This document shows, piece by piece, positions 1 to 5,250 of a stretch of DNA of 6,432 nt (position 1 is its first letter; every line of letters begins with the position of its first letter). The notes under the pieces are model-generated. The model had not been told where the DNA came from and made no database searches. It saw nothing but the letters and a program-made list of their open reading frames with translations. Source of the DNA: a bacterium HR41 (GTDB lineage: Bacteria > Actinomycetota > Thermoleophilia > Solirubrobacterales > Thermoleophilaceae). The translations under genes and the position numbers were made by a program. Where the stretch lies: contig BEIR01000078.1 in assembly GCA_002898855.1 (NCBI GenBank), positions 1-6,432 of the forward strand, in the 5' to 3' direction.

Positions 1-458
1 GCAGCCTCCTCGCCGGACGGATCGACGCCGCACCGGTGTTCTGGAACGCCGAGGGCGTGGCGTTGCGCTTGCGCGGCGCGCGCGTGCGCGAGTTCCGGCT
101 CGACCGCTTCGGCGCGCCGCGCTTCCCGGAAGTCGTGCTCGTCACCACGCGCACCCAGCTCGCTCGCCGGCGCGCTGCGATCGAACGCACTTTGGCAGCG
201 ATCGCCGCAGGAATCGACAGCGTCCGGCGCCGGCCGCAACGCGCTGTCGACCTGATCGTAAGCGCGGGTGGCGGCGAGCGCGCCCTCGTCGCGGCCCAGC
301 TCCAGGCGGTGCTGCCGGTGTTCGCCGACGACTTGCGCGTACCGCGCGCGGCGCTCGCCGGCTGGGCACGGTTCGCCGAGCAGTTCGGAATCCTGCGCCG
401 CCGACCTGCCGTGTCCGACGCGTTCGCTCTACGACTGGGCTCGGGCAAGCCGCGCTGA
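1..458 (+). CDS. ABC transporter substrate-binding protein, NMT1/THI5-like, C-terminal part (5' truncated)
   Basis: This is the 3' end of a gene that starts before the window. The frame is open from base 3 and begins SLLAGRIDAAPVFWNAEGVA, the typical hinge/ligand-pocket stretch of NMT1/THI5-like periplasmic-binding-fold proteins, where an Asp-Ala-Ala-x-x-Phe-Trp-Asn segment precedes a substrate-contact loop. After it come a beta strand (EVVLVTT), a helix rich in Arg/Ala (about residues 50-85 of the visible part) and a C-terminal helix ending near FAEQFGILRRRP, as in family members. Such proteins sit outside the membrane, usually as lipoproteins, and deliver a small molecule (pyrimidine precursor, sulfonate, nitrate or similar) to an ABC importer. 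The ligand cannot be read from this fragment, and the signal peptide and partner permease/ATPase genes would lie upstream, out of view. The family assignment is fairly secure; the substrate is unknown. Confidence 0.82.
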   Translation, partial: SLLAGRIDAAPVFWNAEGVALRLRGARVREFRLDRFGAPRFPEVVLVTTRTQLARRRAAIERTLAAIAAGIDSVRRRPQRAVDLIVSAGGGERALVAAQLQAVLPVFADDLRVPRAALAGWARFAEQFGILRRRPAVSDAFALRLGSGKPR

Positions 459-476
459 GGCGGCAGGGCGGCCAAA

Positions 477-498
477 GCGGGGCGTTTTCCGGCCCCGC
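477..498 (+). terminator. GC-rich hairpin after the binding-protein gene, possible terminator without U-tract
   Basis: A perfect 7-bp inverted repeat GCGGGGC (477-483) / GCCCCGC (492-498) encloses the 8-base loop GTTTTCCG. It starts 18 bp after the stop at 458 and lies before the sigma-factor start at 537. No T-run follows on the + strand, so it is not a classical intrinsic terminator. U-less hairpins are proposed to terminate transcription in some actinobacteria, but in DNA this GC-rich a 7-bp stem could also be chance. Confidence 0.35.
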
Positions 499-536
499 CC
501 TCGCCTCCGACCGTCGGATGCGGGAAAATCGCTGCC

Positions 537-1214
537 GTGTTCGACGAGCGCGACGGTGACGATCCAGCTGCGACGGTCGCGCGCTCGCTGACCGGATCCC
601 CCGACCTCGCGCGGCTGAGCGACGAGGAGCTGGTCGAGGTCGTGCGCGAGGCGCAGGCAGCCGGGGACGTGGAGCGGGCAAAGCGCGCCCTGGGCGCCTT
701 GCTCGGCGGCTACGTCCCGCACCTCAAGAAGCGCGCGCAACTGCGGCTTGCCGGCGACCTCGCCTGTCACGCCGAGGACATTGCCCAGGAAACGCTGAGC
801 GACGCTACGTCCAGCGTGCTCGCGGGCAAGATCGACGCAGGCCGGCCGGGATCGTTTCGCGCCTGGCTACACCGCGTGCTCGACCGGCGGATCGACGACT
901 TTTTCCGACAGCACTACCGCCGCCAGGCGACGCAGCTTCAGGACACGCCGCTCGACGCTCTCGCAGCAACCCTGTGCGGCGAAGACGGTCGCTTCGCCGA
1001 TCGCATCCACGTGCGGGAGGCGGTCCTCGCTGAGCTGCGGGCGCTCAACGCGCGTCACCGTACGGTCGTCGTGGCGGTCGAGCTCCGCGGCGACGACCCT
1101 GCCAGCGTGGCCGCTCGAATACCGGGAATGACTGTGGACAACATCTACCAGATCTGTTCGCGCTTTCGCAGACGGTTAAAGCAGAGTCTTCGCGGACGAA
1201 CCGAGGGCGAGTGA
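537..1214 (+). CDS. RNA polymerase sigma-70 family (ECF-type) sigma factor
   Basis: This 225-residue protein starts with GTG and directs RNA polymerase to a specific promoter set. Sigma region 2 lies at about residues 50-128. It contains AEDIAQET (79-86), the usual Asp-x-x-Gln-Glu core-binding/-10 segment, and FRAWLHRVLDRRIDDFFR (107-124), matching the region 2.3-2.4 helix. A linker (about 130-155) follows. Region 4, the -35-binding helix-turn-helix, runs about 163-215: a helix starting AELRALNARHRTVVVAVELR, then PASVAARIPGMTVDNIYQIC, ending in basic FRRRLKQSL. Two-domain architecture and size fit ECF-like factors; the subgroup is not identifiable by eye. The N-terminal 25 residues are acidic and look flexible. 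The stop overlaps the next gene's GTG by 4 bases (GTGA, 1211-1214), suggesting translational coupling. No zinc-binding anti-sigma factor gene is adjacent; an Xre-like protein and a metallopeptidase follow instead. No convincing -35/-10 pair was seen; GAAAAT at 524-529 is the only A/T-rich hexamer close to the start. Confidence 0.9.
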   Translation: MFDERDGDDPAATVARSLTGSPDLARLSDEELVEVVREAQAAGDVERAKRALGALLGGYVPHLKKRAQLRLAGDLACHAEDIAQETLSDATSSVLAGKIDAGRPGSFRAWLHRVLDRRIDDFFRQHYRRQATQLQDTPLDALAATLCGEDGRFADRIHVREAVLAELRALNARHRTVVVAVELRGDDPASVAARIPGMTVDNIYQICSRFRRRLKQSLRGRTEGE

Positions 1215-1873
1215 CGGCGCGATCGGACAGCTCGCAGGTCGACGTGGTGCTCGAGCGCGTCCGCGCCTTCGTCGCCGCCTTCCATGCCGGCGAGGATCCC
1301 AACCCGCACGAGTTCTGTGCGGGGCTGGCGGCACCCGAACGGGAGGCGGTGCTCGCGCTGATCGATGTCTATCTCGCCGAAGCGCCGCGCACGCCGCCGC
1401 CGAATCCCGATCCACTCGTCGAGCGCGTGGTGGAGCGCGCCGCACGCTCTTTGCGCGGGCGATCGGGGCTGTGGCCGCTGGTGCTACCGGCGCTGCGCGA
1501 GCGTGCCCGCAAGCTGCGACGCGACGTCGCGAACGAGCTGGCGGCGCGCCTCGGCGCTGCAGGCCGCGAGCAGAAAGTGGCCGACTACTACCACCGGATG
1601 GAACAAGGCGTGCTCGACGCCCAGCGCGTTTCCGACACCGTGCTCGACGCGTTGGCCCGGGTGCTGGGGACGACCGCCGCCGATCTGCGCGCGGCGGCAC
1701 GCTCGCTGGCGCCCGCGTCGCCGCCGAGCGAACCTGGGGTGGTGTTCGCCCGCGCCGTCGACGGCGAGACCGAACCGCGCGAGCAGCGACATCCGGGTGG
1801 TCGGCAGCAAGACGGCGAGCAGTTCGACGAGATCGATCGCCTCTTTCTCGGCGATCCGCCCCGCGAACGGTGA
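1211..1873 (+). CDS. Xre-like helix-turn-helix protein, putative regulator in sigma/ImmA cassette
   Basis: A 220-residue protein with a GTG start overlapping the sigma-factor stop by 4 bp. The N-terminal part (about 10-60) is helical and ends in EREAVLALIDVYLAEAPR, followed by a proline-rich linker (61-69). The central part (about 95-165) resembles a degenerate Xre/Cro HTH: a basic helix RKLRRDVANELAARLG (100-115), then KVADYYHRMEQG (122-133), where Tyr-x-x-x-Glu-x-Gly mimics the end of the Xre recognition helix, then VLDALARVLGTTAADL (144-159), like the last helix and loop of Xre domains. The C-terminal 50 residues are Pro/Gly/Glu/Arg-rich and probably disordered, except for a short hydrophobic stretch FDEIDRLFLG (205-214). 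ImmA/IrrE peptidases are often paired with Xre-type repressors that they cleave, so this may be the cognate substrate or an anti-sigma-like partner of the upstream factor. That role is inference; the fold call is moderate, since the turn between HTH helices departs from standard Xre. Confidence 0.72.
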   Translation: MTARSDSSQVDVVLERVRAFVAAFHAGEDPNPHEFCAGLAAPEREAVLALIDVYLAEAPRTPPPNPDPLVERVVERAARSLRGRSGLWPLVLPALRERARKLRRDVANELAARLGAAGREQKVADYYHRMEQGVLDAQRVSDTVLDALARVLGTTAADLRAAARSLAPASPPSEPGVVFARAVDGETEPREQRHPGGRQQDGEQFDEIDRLFLGDPPRER

Positions 1874-2005
1874 GCACCCAGCGCTGCGACCCTGCCTCCG
1901 AGCCCAGACAGCGCAGTCACGCGGGCGCGACCGCGGGCGCGCTGTCAGAACCGTCGCTTCTCGAACGACCCACCGGGCGTAACCGATGTCGCGGGACGCG
2001 AGTTC
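1870..2005 (+). other. Ambiguous stretch between HTH and peptidase genes: possible alternative start or frameshift
   Basis: GTG at 1870 overlaps the preceding stop as GTGA, exactly like the sigma/HTH junction. The frame it opens keeps high G/C at third positions for about 25 codons (MSTQRCDPASEPRQ...), then loses coding character near 1945. The frame used by the downstream peptidase is also open here, right back to the TGA at 1871-1873, and reads ...VTDVAGREF just before GTG 2006. A frame change between about 1945 and 2006 would join the coupled start to the peptidase frame. Alternatively the region is a plain 130-bp spacer. No hairpin or ribosome-binding site decides the matter. Confidence 0.35.
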
Positions 2006-2926
2006 GTGGACTTCGCCGAGCTCTTCATACGCCTCGGCCCCTTCAATGGCGACGACGACGTGGTGCGCAAGCTCGCGGCGCTCGTCGCCCGAGACGAGCG
2101 CTTGCGCTGTCGCATCGACGAGGTCCTGCGCAGCGCCCCGCGCTGCGACTGCACGTTCGAGCAAAGCGTCCCGCCGGGGCGGTGGCCGCGGTCGTTCGCA
2201 GCGATGAGCACCAGCCGCAGCGCTGACCAGCACTTCCTCTTCGAGCGCGCCGAGCGCGCCGCGCAAGCGTTGCTCGACTCGGTTCCGGGGTTCGTCTGGG
2301 ACGGCGTGCGGCTGCCGGTGCCGGTGGAGGACATCGCCGACTCGGTTCTGTGCCTGCGAGTGCGCGACGTCGCCGACCCCTCGGCGGCACCCGGCCTTCC
2401 CGCCGAGCTGCGCGGACAGCGGATATCGGGACTACTGTTGCCCGATCGCGGCGAGATTTGGGTAGCGCGAGACGAAGCGCTCCAGTGGCCGGCCCGACGG
2501 CGCTTCACGATCGGCCACGAGATCGGCCACTGGGAGCTCCACCGCGAACGCCACTTGCCGGTGTTCTGCCGCAGCGAAGCGCTCGCCGAGCTGGCGCCCG
2601 ACCCGCACGGAAACGTAGCGCCCCCGTTCACGGGCGGTTGCGCCCCCGCTTCCGGCAACCCTGTTGCCTCGGCTACCGGCGAGCCCGCGCACCCTGACCC
2701 TGGGGGTGAGGGCGGCGGCGAGCTTCACCCGCAGCGCGAACACGAGGCGAACGCGTTCGCGGCCGCCTTGCTGATGCCGGCCGAGCTTCTGCGCCACCAC
2801 TACCACCGCCTGCGAACGAGCGAGTCGCCCACCCTGTTCGCCGAACTCTGCGCGCTGTTCGACGTGTCGGGGAAGGCGCTCGAGCGCCGGCTAGCGGTTC
2901 TCGGTCTCGCCAGCGCGAGCGAGTGA
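2006..2926 (+). CDS. ImmA/IrrE family zinc metallopeptidase with N-terminal extension and linker insertion
   Basis: A 306-residue protein from GTG 2006; ATG 2204 (residue 67) in the same frame is the alternative start. The conserved domain begins about residue 75: VWDGVRLPVPVEDIADS (98-114), a strand SGLLLPDRGEIWVARDEA (141-158), the catalytic helix RRRFTIGHEIGHWELHRE with HEIGH at 171-175, then EHEANAFAAALLMP (245-258) with the likely third zinc ligand Glu247, and a C-terminal helical part. His171/His175 and Glu172 fit zinc binding and catalysis. In Deinococcus IrrE the last zinc His and the Glu ligand are about 27 residues apart; here the gap is 72, filled by a Gly/Pro-rich, probably flexible segment (188-243). 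Third-codon-position bias supports coding from 2006, so residues 1-66 (helical, DDDVVRKLAALVARDERLRC) are probably translated. Family members cleave Xre-type repressors (IrrE-DdrO, ImmA-ImmR), and the upstream HTH protein is an obvious candidate substrate. Likely cytoplasmic. The family is certain, the start uncertain. Confidence 0.88.
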   Translation: MDFAELFIRLGPFNGDDDVVRKLAALVARDERLRCRIDEVLRSAPRCDCTFEQSVPPGRWPRSFAAMSTSRSADQHFLFERAERAAQALLDSVPGFVWDGVRLPVPVEDIADSVLCLRVRDVADPSAAPGLPAELRGQRISGLLLPDRGEIWVARDEALQWPARRRFTIGHEIGHWELHRERHLPVFCRSEALAELAPDPHGNVAPPFTGGCAPASGNPVASATGEPAHPDPGGEGGGELHPQREHEANAFAAALLMPAELLRHHYHRLRTSESPTLFAELCALFDVSGKALERRLAVLGLASASE

Positions 2927-2940
2927 CTTCACGGCTCGCG
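2914..2940. terminator. Inverted repeat spanning convergent stop codons, possible bidirectional terminator
   Basis: CGCGAGC (2914-2920) pairs perfectly with GCTCGCG (2934-2940). Inside it, GTG (2923-2925) pairs with CAC (2930-2932) around an ACTT loop, leaving a small 2x1 interior loop. The structure contains both stop codons: TGA 2924-2926 of the peptidase gene and the complement of TGA at 2929-2931 of the esterase gene. No T-run flanks it on either strand, so termination is a suggestion from position and symmetry. Confidence 0.42.
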
Positions 2941-3987
2941 TGGAACAGCGCTCAGTGCGTGGCACAGCACGCCCGCGATCTGGATGGTGCCTGTGCGTGC
3001 CGCGGGCAGCGCCGTCATGTTCAAGAAGCCGTGCAGGTGCGGGTGACGGTAGGCCGACACGGAAACGCCAGCGGCGCGCAGCCGCCGCGCGTACTCCTCT
3101 CCCTCGTCGCGGAGGGGATCGGCGGCCGCGGTCGCGACATGCGCCGGCGGCAGACCGGCGAGGTCCGGCTCGCGCAAGGGCGAGACGCGGGGATCGCGGC
3201 GCAGCTCGCGATCCGGGACGTAGTGATCGGCGAACCAGTTCATCTCCTCCTCGGTGAGGATGAAGCCACGGGCGAACGCGCGCCGCGAAGGGAACTGGTC
3301 GAACAGCTCGGTCGCGGGGTAGATCAGAAGCTGGAAGCAAGGCAGCGGGCTGCCGCGGCGGCGGAGCTCCTGGCAGACGACCGCGGCGAGCGTCCCGCCG
3401 GCCGAGTCGCCGCCGACGGCGATGCGCCCTGGCTCGGCGGAGAAGAGCTGCGGCTGCGCAGCGACGTGCTCGAACGCAGCGACCGCATCCTCGACGGCCG
3501 CCGGGAAACGGTGCTCGGGAGCGAGCCGATAGTCGACGGAGAGGATGCGAACGCCGCTGGCGTGCGCCAACAGACGCAGCGGAGCGTCGTGCGTGGCGAT
3601 CGACCCGAGCACGAACCCACCGCCGTGGAAGTAGACGAGCAGCGGACCCGTCGACGGTGCCTGCTGCGGGACGTAGAGGCGCGCGCGCAGGCGCACGTCG
3701 CCCGCTGGCAGCGTGTGCTCGAGAGTCGTGACGGGAAGGTGCTCGCGCCGCGCCACCGAGTCGACCTGCGTGTCGAACAGCGACCGTGCGGCCGCTACCG
3801 GAAGGGCCTCAATGCGCGGCAGCGGGCTGCGCTCGGAAAAGCGCGCGAGGAGCTGCGCCTCGGGCTCGAGGTCGGGCGCGGCCGGCGGCGGCGGCCCGGC
3901 GAGCTTCGCAAGCGCCGGGCGCGGCAGGTGCCCGAGCGAACGCACAAACGGCTTGGCGAGACGCGCTTGCAGGTCTGCGGGCGGCAC
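2929..3987 (-). CDS. Alpha/beta hydrolase, hormone-sensitive-lipase-like (family IV) esterase
   Basis: A 352-residue GTG-start protein expected to hydrolyse carboxylic esters, typically short to medium acyl chains. All family IV hallmarks are present in order: the oxyanion-hole motif HGGGF (121-125) after strand LLVYF; VDYRLAPEHRFPAAVED (151-167), almost diagnostic of the HSL group; the nucleophile elbow GDSAGG (193-198) with Ser195; ADPLRDEGEEYA (289-300) carrying the likely catalytic Asp290; and HLHGF (317-321) with catalytic His319. The N-terminal ~95 residues form the cap/lid region, and the protein is somewhat longer than the ~310 residues common in the family. No signal peptide is evident, so it is probably cytoplasmic. 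The natural substrate is unknown. It is read convergently with the peptidase gene and divergently from the Cys-module protein. A TAGGTT box lies 6 nt before the GTG, suggesting a leaderless mRNA. Confidence 0.93.
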   Translation of the reverse strand: MPPADLQARLAKPFVRSLGHLPRPALAKLAGPPPPAAPDLEPEAQLLARFSERSPLPRIEALPVAAARSLFDTQVDSVARREHLPVTTLEHTLPAGDVRLRARLYVPQQAPSTGPLLVYFHGGGFVLGSIATHDAPLRLLAHASGVRILSVDYRLAPEHRFPAAVEDAVAAFEHVAAQPQLFSAEPGRIAVGGDSAGGTLAAVVCQELRRRGSPLPCFQLLIYPATELFDQFPSRRAFARGFILTEEEMNWFADHYVPDRELRRDPRVSPLREPDLAGLPPAHVATAAADPLRDEGEEYARRLRAAGVSVSAYRHPHLHGFLNMTALPAARTGTIQIAGVLCHALSAVPREP

Positions 3988-3993
3988 GTGCGC

Positions 3994-3999
3994 AACCTA
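3994..3999 (-). promoter_or_regulatory. Putative -10 box (TAGGTT) of leaderless esterase mRNA
   Basis: On the minus strand TAGGTT fits the actinobacterial TAnnnT -10 pattern and is followed by exactly 6 nt (GCGCAC) before the GTG start codon. This places the transcription start at or next to the first base of the gene. No good -35 is seen. An imperfect dyad CAGCCGCGGCCGCTG (4005-4019) lies where an operator between -35 and -10 could sit. Confidence 0.5.
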
Positions 4000-4102
4000 C
4001 ACGACAGCCGCGGCCGCTGGGCGTGGCTGCGAGCGGTGCGCAGGCACACAGCGGTAGCGCGCGTCTCGCGCGGCGGGTGGACCCCCGGCGGCACCGACCG
4101 TT

Positions 4103-4226
4103 GGTCACGCCGGGCGGCACCGGCCGGCGGTCGCGCGCGGAGGTCACGGCCTGAGGTCGGGCCTGGCGGTCGCGCCTGGAGTTCACGGCGGCGCCGTTCC
4201 CCGCGGTCGCGCCCGAAGTCGCCGCT
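4103..4226. repeat. Degenerate GGTCrCGC direct repeats, 3-4 units
   Basis: Units begin at 4103 (GGTCACGCCGGG), 4129 (GGTCGCGCGCGGAGGTCACG), 4168 (GGTCGCGCCTGGAGTTCACG) and 4205 (GGTCGCGCCCGAAGTCGCCG). The 4129 and 4168 units match at 19 of 22 positions, and the others are weaker. Spacings are 26, 39 and 37 bp. The spacing is not a simple multiple of the helical turn for all units, and the high GC makes partial chance similarity possible. They could be old tandem duplications or binding sites for a regulator of the divergent genes. Confidence 0.45.
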
Positions 4227-4254
4227 ACGCCTTCCGTAACGCTGTCGCTGGCGG

Positions 4255-4260
4255 TAGCTT
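4255..4260 (+). promoter_or_regulatory. Putative -10 box (TAGCTT) for the Cys-module protein gene
   Basis: TAGCTT matches TAnnnT and lies 5 nt before GTG 4266 and 8 nt before ATG 4269, close to the spacing expected for a leaderless or near-leaderless transcript. No clear -35 lies 17 bp upstream (TTCCGT at 4232-4237 is a poor match). It favours the start at 4266/4269 over the downstream GTG at 4353. Confidence 0.4.
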
Positions 4261-4265
4261 GACTT

Positions 4266-5231
4266 GTGATGTCCCCCACCCCGCGCCGTGCCCGAAGGGC
4301 ACGCAGTTCGAGCGAAGACGGTGGTAGCTGTGGCGTTCCCAGCGCGACTGACGTGAAGCTCGCCGGACGAGCCGCCCTGGTCGCCTTCGCAGTCGGCACA
4401 GGGATCGCCTGTGCGGGAGCGACACTGGCGGCACGAGCGCTCGCGAGTGGCGCGCCCGTAGAGACGGCACGGACGAGGTCGAGCCCGGTGCGCATCGAGG
4501 TCACGGCGCGCACGCGCACGTTCGCGGTCGGCGCGCGCCGCGCGATAACTCTCGGTTGTCCGCGCAACACGCTCGCCGCGTCGGGGTACGCCGTGCGCTT
4601 GCGGCAGGTTCGACTGCTCGCGACCCGTCCGGCGGGCCACAACCTCTGGCGCTTCGACCTCAGCCCGACAGCGGTGCAGGGCGGTCGCGCAGTGCTCGCG
4701 CTGCGCTGTCTGCGCCTGCGCCTGCCGCCCGGGGCGCGCGTCGAGCTCCAAGCCGCCGAGCGCTACGAGCCCTTCGCGCTGTCCGAGCTGCCGGCGACGG
4801 CGACAGCGACGTGCCCATCTGGCTTCGTCGTCACCGCCGCCGGCTACGAGTTGCCGCCACGAGGCGTGCGCGTCGTCGCGGTGCGTGGAAGCCGCTCGCA
4901 GGCGAGCGTCGTCTTCGCGCCCGAGCCGACCGAGCCGGGCGCAGGCGCGAGGGTGGCCGGCTGGGCGCGCTGCCTGCCGGCGCGTTTCCGAGTCGAGCGT
5001 GGCGGGCGTACTAGCAGCGTCGCACTCCGCACCCGGGACGTTGCGATCGAGCGCACGTTGCGGCGCCCCGACACCGTCGTTACGCGATGCCCGTCCCGTT
5101 CGACGGCGCTCGCCGCGTTCGCCGAAGGCCCAGCGGGCGGCGAGATCGTGCCGCTTTTGCGTTCCCCGCGCAGCGCGGCTGTGACCGCGTCAGCACCGGG
5201 ACGGGTGCGGCTCGTCGTCCGCTGCCTGTAG
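4266..5231 (+). CDS. Membrane-anchored/secreted protein with three CP...RCL cysteine modules
   Basis: A 321-residue protein of unknown function, with possible starts at GTG 4266, ATG 4269 or GTG 4353. A basic N-terminus (PRRARRAR) and a hydrophobic segment (about 34-60, LAGRAALVAFAVGTGIACAG) form a signal anchor or signal peptide, so the rest is probably extracytoplasmic. The exported part has six cysteines arranged as three modules, each opening with Cys-Pro and closing with Arg-Cys-Leu: C98-C148, C183-C236 and C275-C320. The second is the clearest, with CPSGFVVTAAGYELPPRGV, an AGW motif and a closing ARCL. The spacing suggests one disulfide per module and a beta-rich fold, like the Cys-Pro-x-Gly modules I recall in many secreted actinobacterial proteins; the fold and disulfides are inference. 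Start choice: codons before 4353 have weaker G/C third-position bias, but the TAGCTT box favours the longer form. The acyl-CoA dehydrogenase gene follows 19 bp downstream with its own -10-like box. Confidence 0.8.
   Translation: MMSPTPRRARRARSSSEDGGSCGVPSATDVKLAGRAALVAFAVGTGIACAGATLAARALASGAPVETARTRSSPVRIEVTARTRTFAVGARRAITLGCPRNTLAASGYAVRLRQVRLLATRPAGHNLWRFDLSPTAVQGGRAVLALRCLRLRLPPGARVELQAAERYEPFALSELPATATATCPSGFVVTAAGYELPPRGVRVVAVRGSRSQASVVFAPEPTEPGAGARVAGWARCLPARFRVERGGRTSSVALRTRDVAIERTLRRPDTVVTRCPSRSTALAAFAEGPAGGEIVPLLRSPRSAAVTASAPGRVRLVVRCL
4287..4303 (+). repeat. Perfect 7-bp hairpin near the 5' end of the Cys-module gene
   Basis: CGTGCCC (4287-4293) and GGGCACG (4297-4303) flank a GAA loop. 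It lies about 20 bp inside the gene if translation starts at 4266/4269, or in the 5' leader if it starts at 4353. In the second case it could affect translation. There is no T-run, and it may be simply a codon-level coincidence. Confidence 0.35.
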
Positions 5232-5238
5232 CGCGGGC

Positions 5239-5244
5239 TACGAT
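5239..5244 (+). promoter_or_regulatory. Putative -10 box (TACGAT) of leaderless acyl-CoA dehydrogenase mRNA
   Basis: TACGAT is a good TAnnnT hexamer followed by 6 nt (CCGCGC) and then GTG 5251, the same spacing as at the esterase gene. No purine-rich ribosome-binding site lies between the upstream stop (5231) and the GTG, consistent with a leaderless start. The -35 region would lie inside the end of the upstream gene and has no clear consensus. A small GTAGC/GCTAC hairpin (5228-5241) overlaps the box. Confidence 0.55.
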
Positions 5245-5250
5245 CCGCGC

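Larger units (their letters stand above)
3988..4265. other. Divergent intergenic region between esterase and Cys-module gene
   Basis: This 278-bp gap carries no convincing gene. Open frames crossing it on both strands have the Arg/Ala/Pro/Ser-rich composition of shadow frames. It holds the esterase -10 box next to 3987, an imperfect dyad at 4005-4019, the degenerate GGTCGCGC-type repeats at 4103-4226, the short direct repeat GGCGGCACCG (about 4087-4096 and 4113-4122), and a TAGCTT box just before 4266. Both flanking genes are probably transcribed outward from here. Confidence 0.6.

Noticed and set aside
1986..2207. Small plus-strand open frame ending with an ATGA overlap at ATG 2204
   Set aside because: The overlap looks attractive for a coupled gene, but the translation is Ser/Arg/Ala-rich and third-position bias favours the peptidase frame in the same stretch.
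1484..2266. Minus-strand open frame of 260 codons across the HTH gene and the peptidase start
   Set aside because: Its first part looks protein-like, but it lies antisense to two genes with better motifs and codon bias, and it shows no recognisable domain.
2923..4239. Long plus-strand open frame (438 codons) opposite the esterase gene
   Set aside because: It is the reverse shadow of the esterase, which has every family IV motif on the minus strand. The shadow translation is Arg/Gly/Ala-rich with no domain.
4259..4264. TTGACT as a -35 element upstream of GTG 4353
   Set aside because: No TAnnnT hexamer lies about 17 bp downstream, and a TAnnnT box overlapping this position explains the longer start better.
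3795..4751. Two long minus-strand open frames (about 277 and 318 codons) across the intergenic region and Cys-module gene
   Set aside because: Arg/Ala/Pro/Ser-rich composition typical of antisense frames in high-GC DNA. They overlap both well-supported neighbours and show no motif.
5228..5241. GTAGC/GCTAC hairpin at the end of the Cys-module gene as a terminator
   Set aside because: Only 5 bp, no T-run, and it overlaps the probable -10 box of the next gene.
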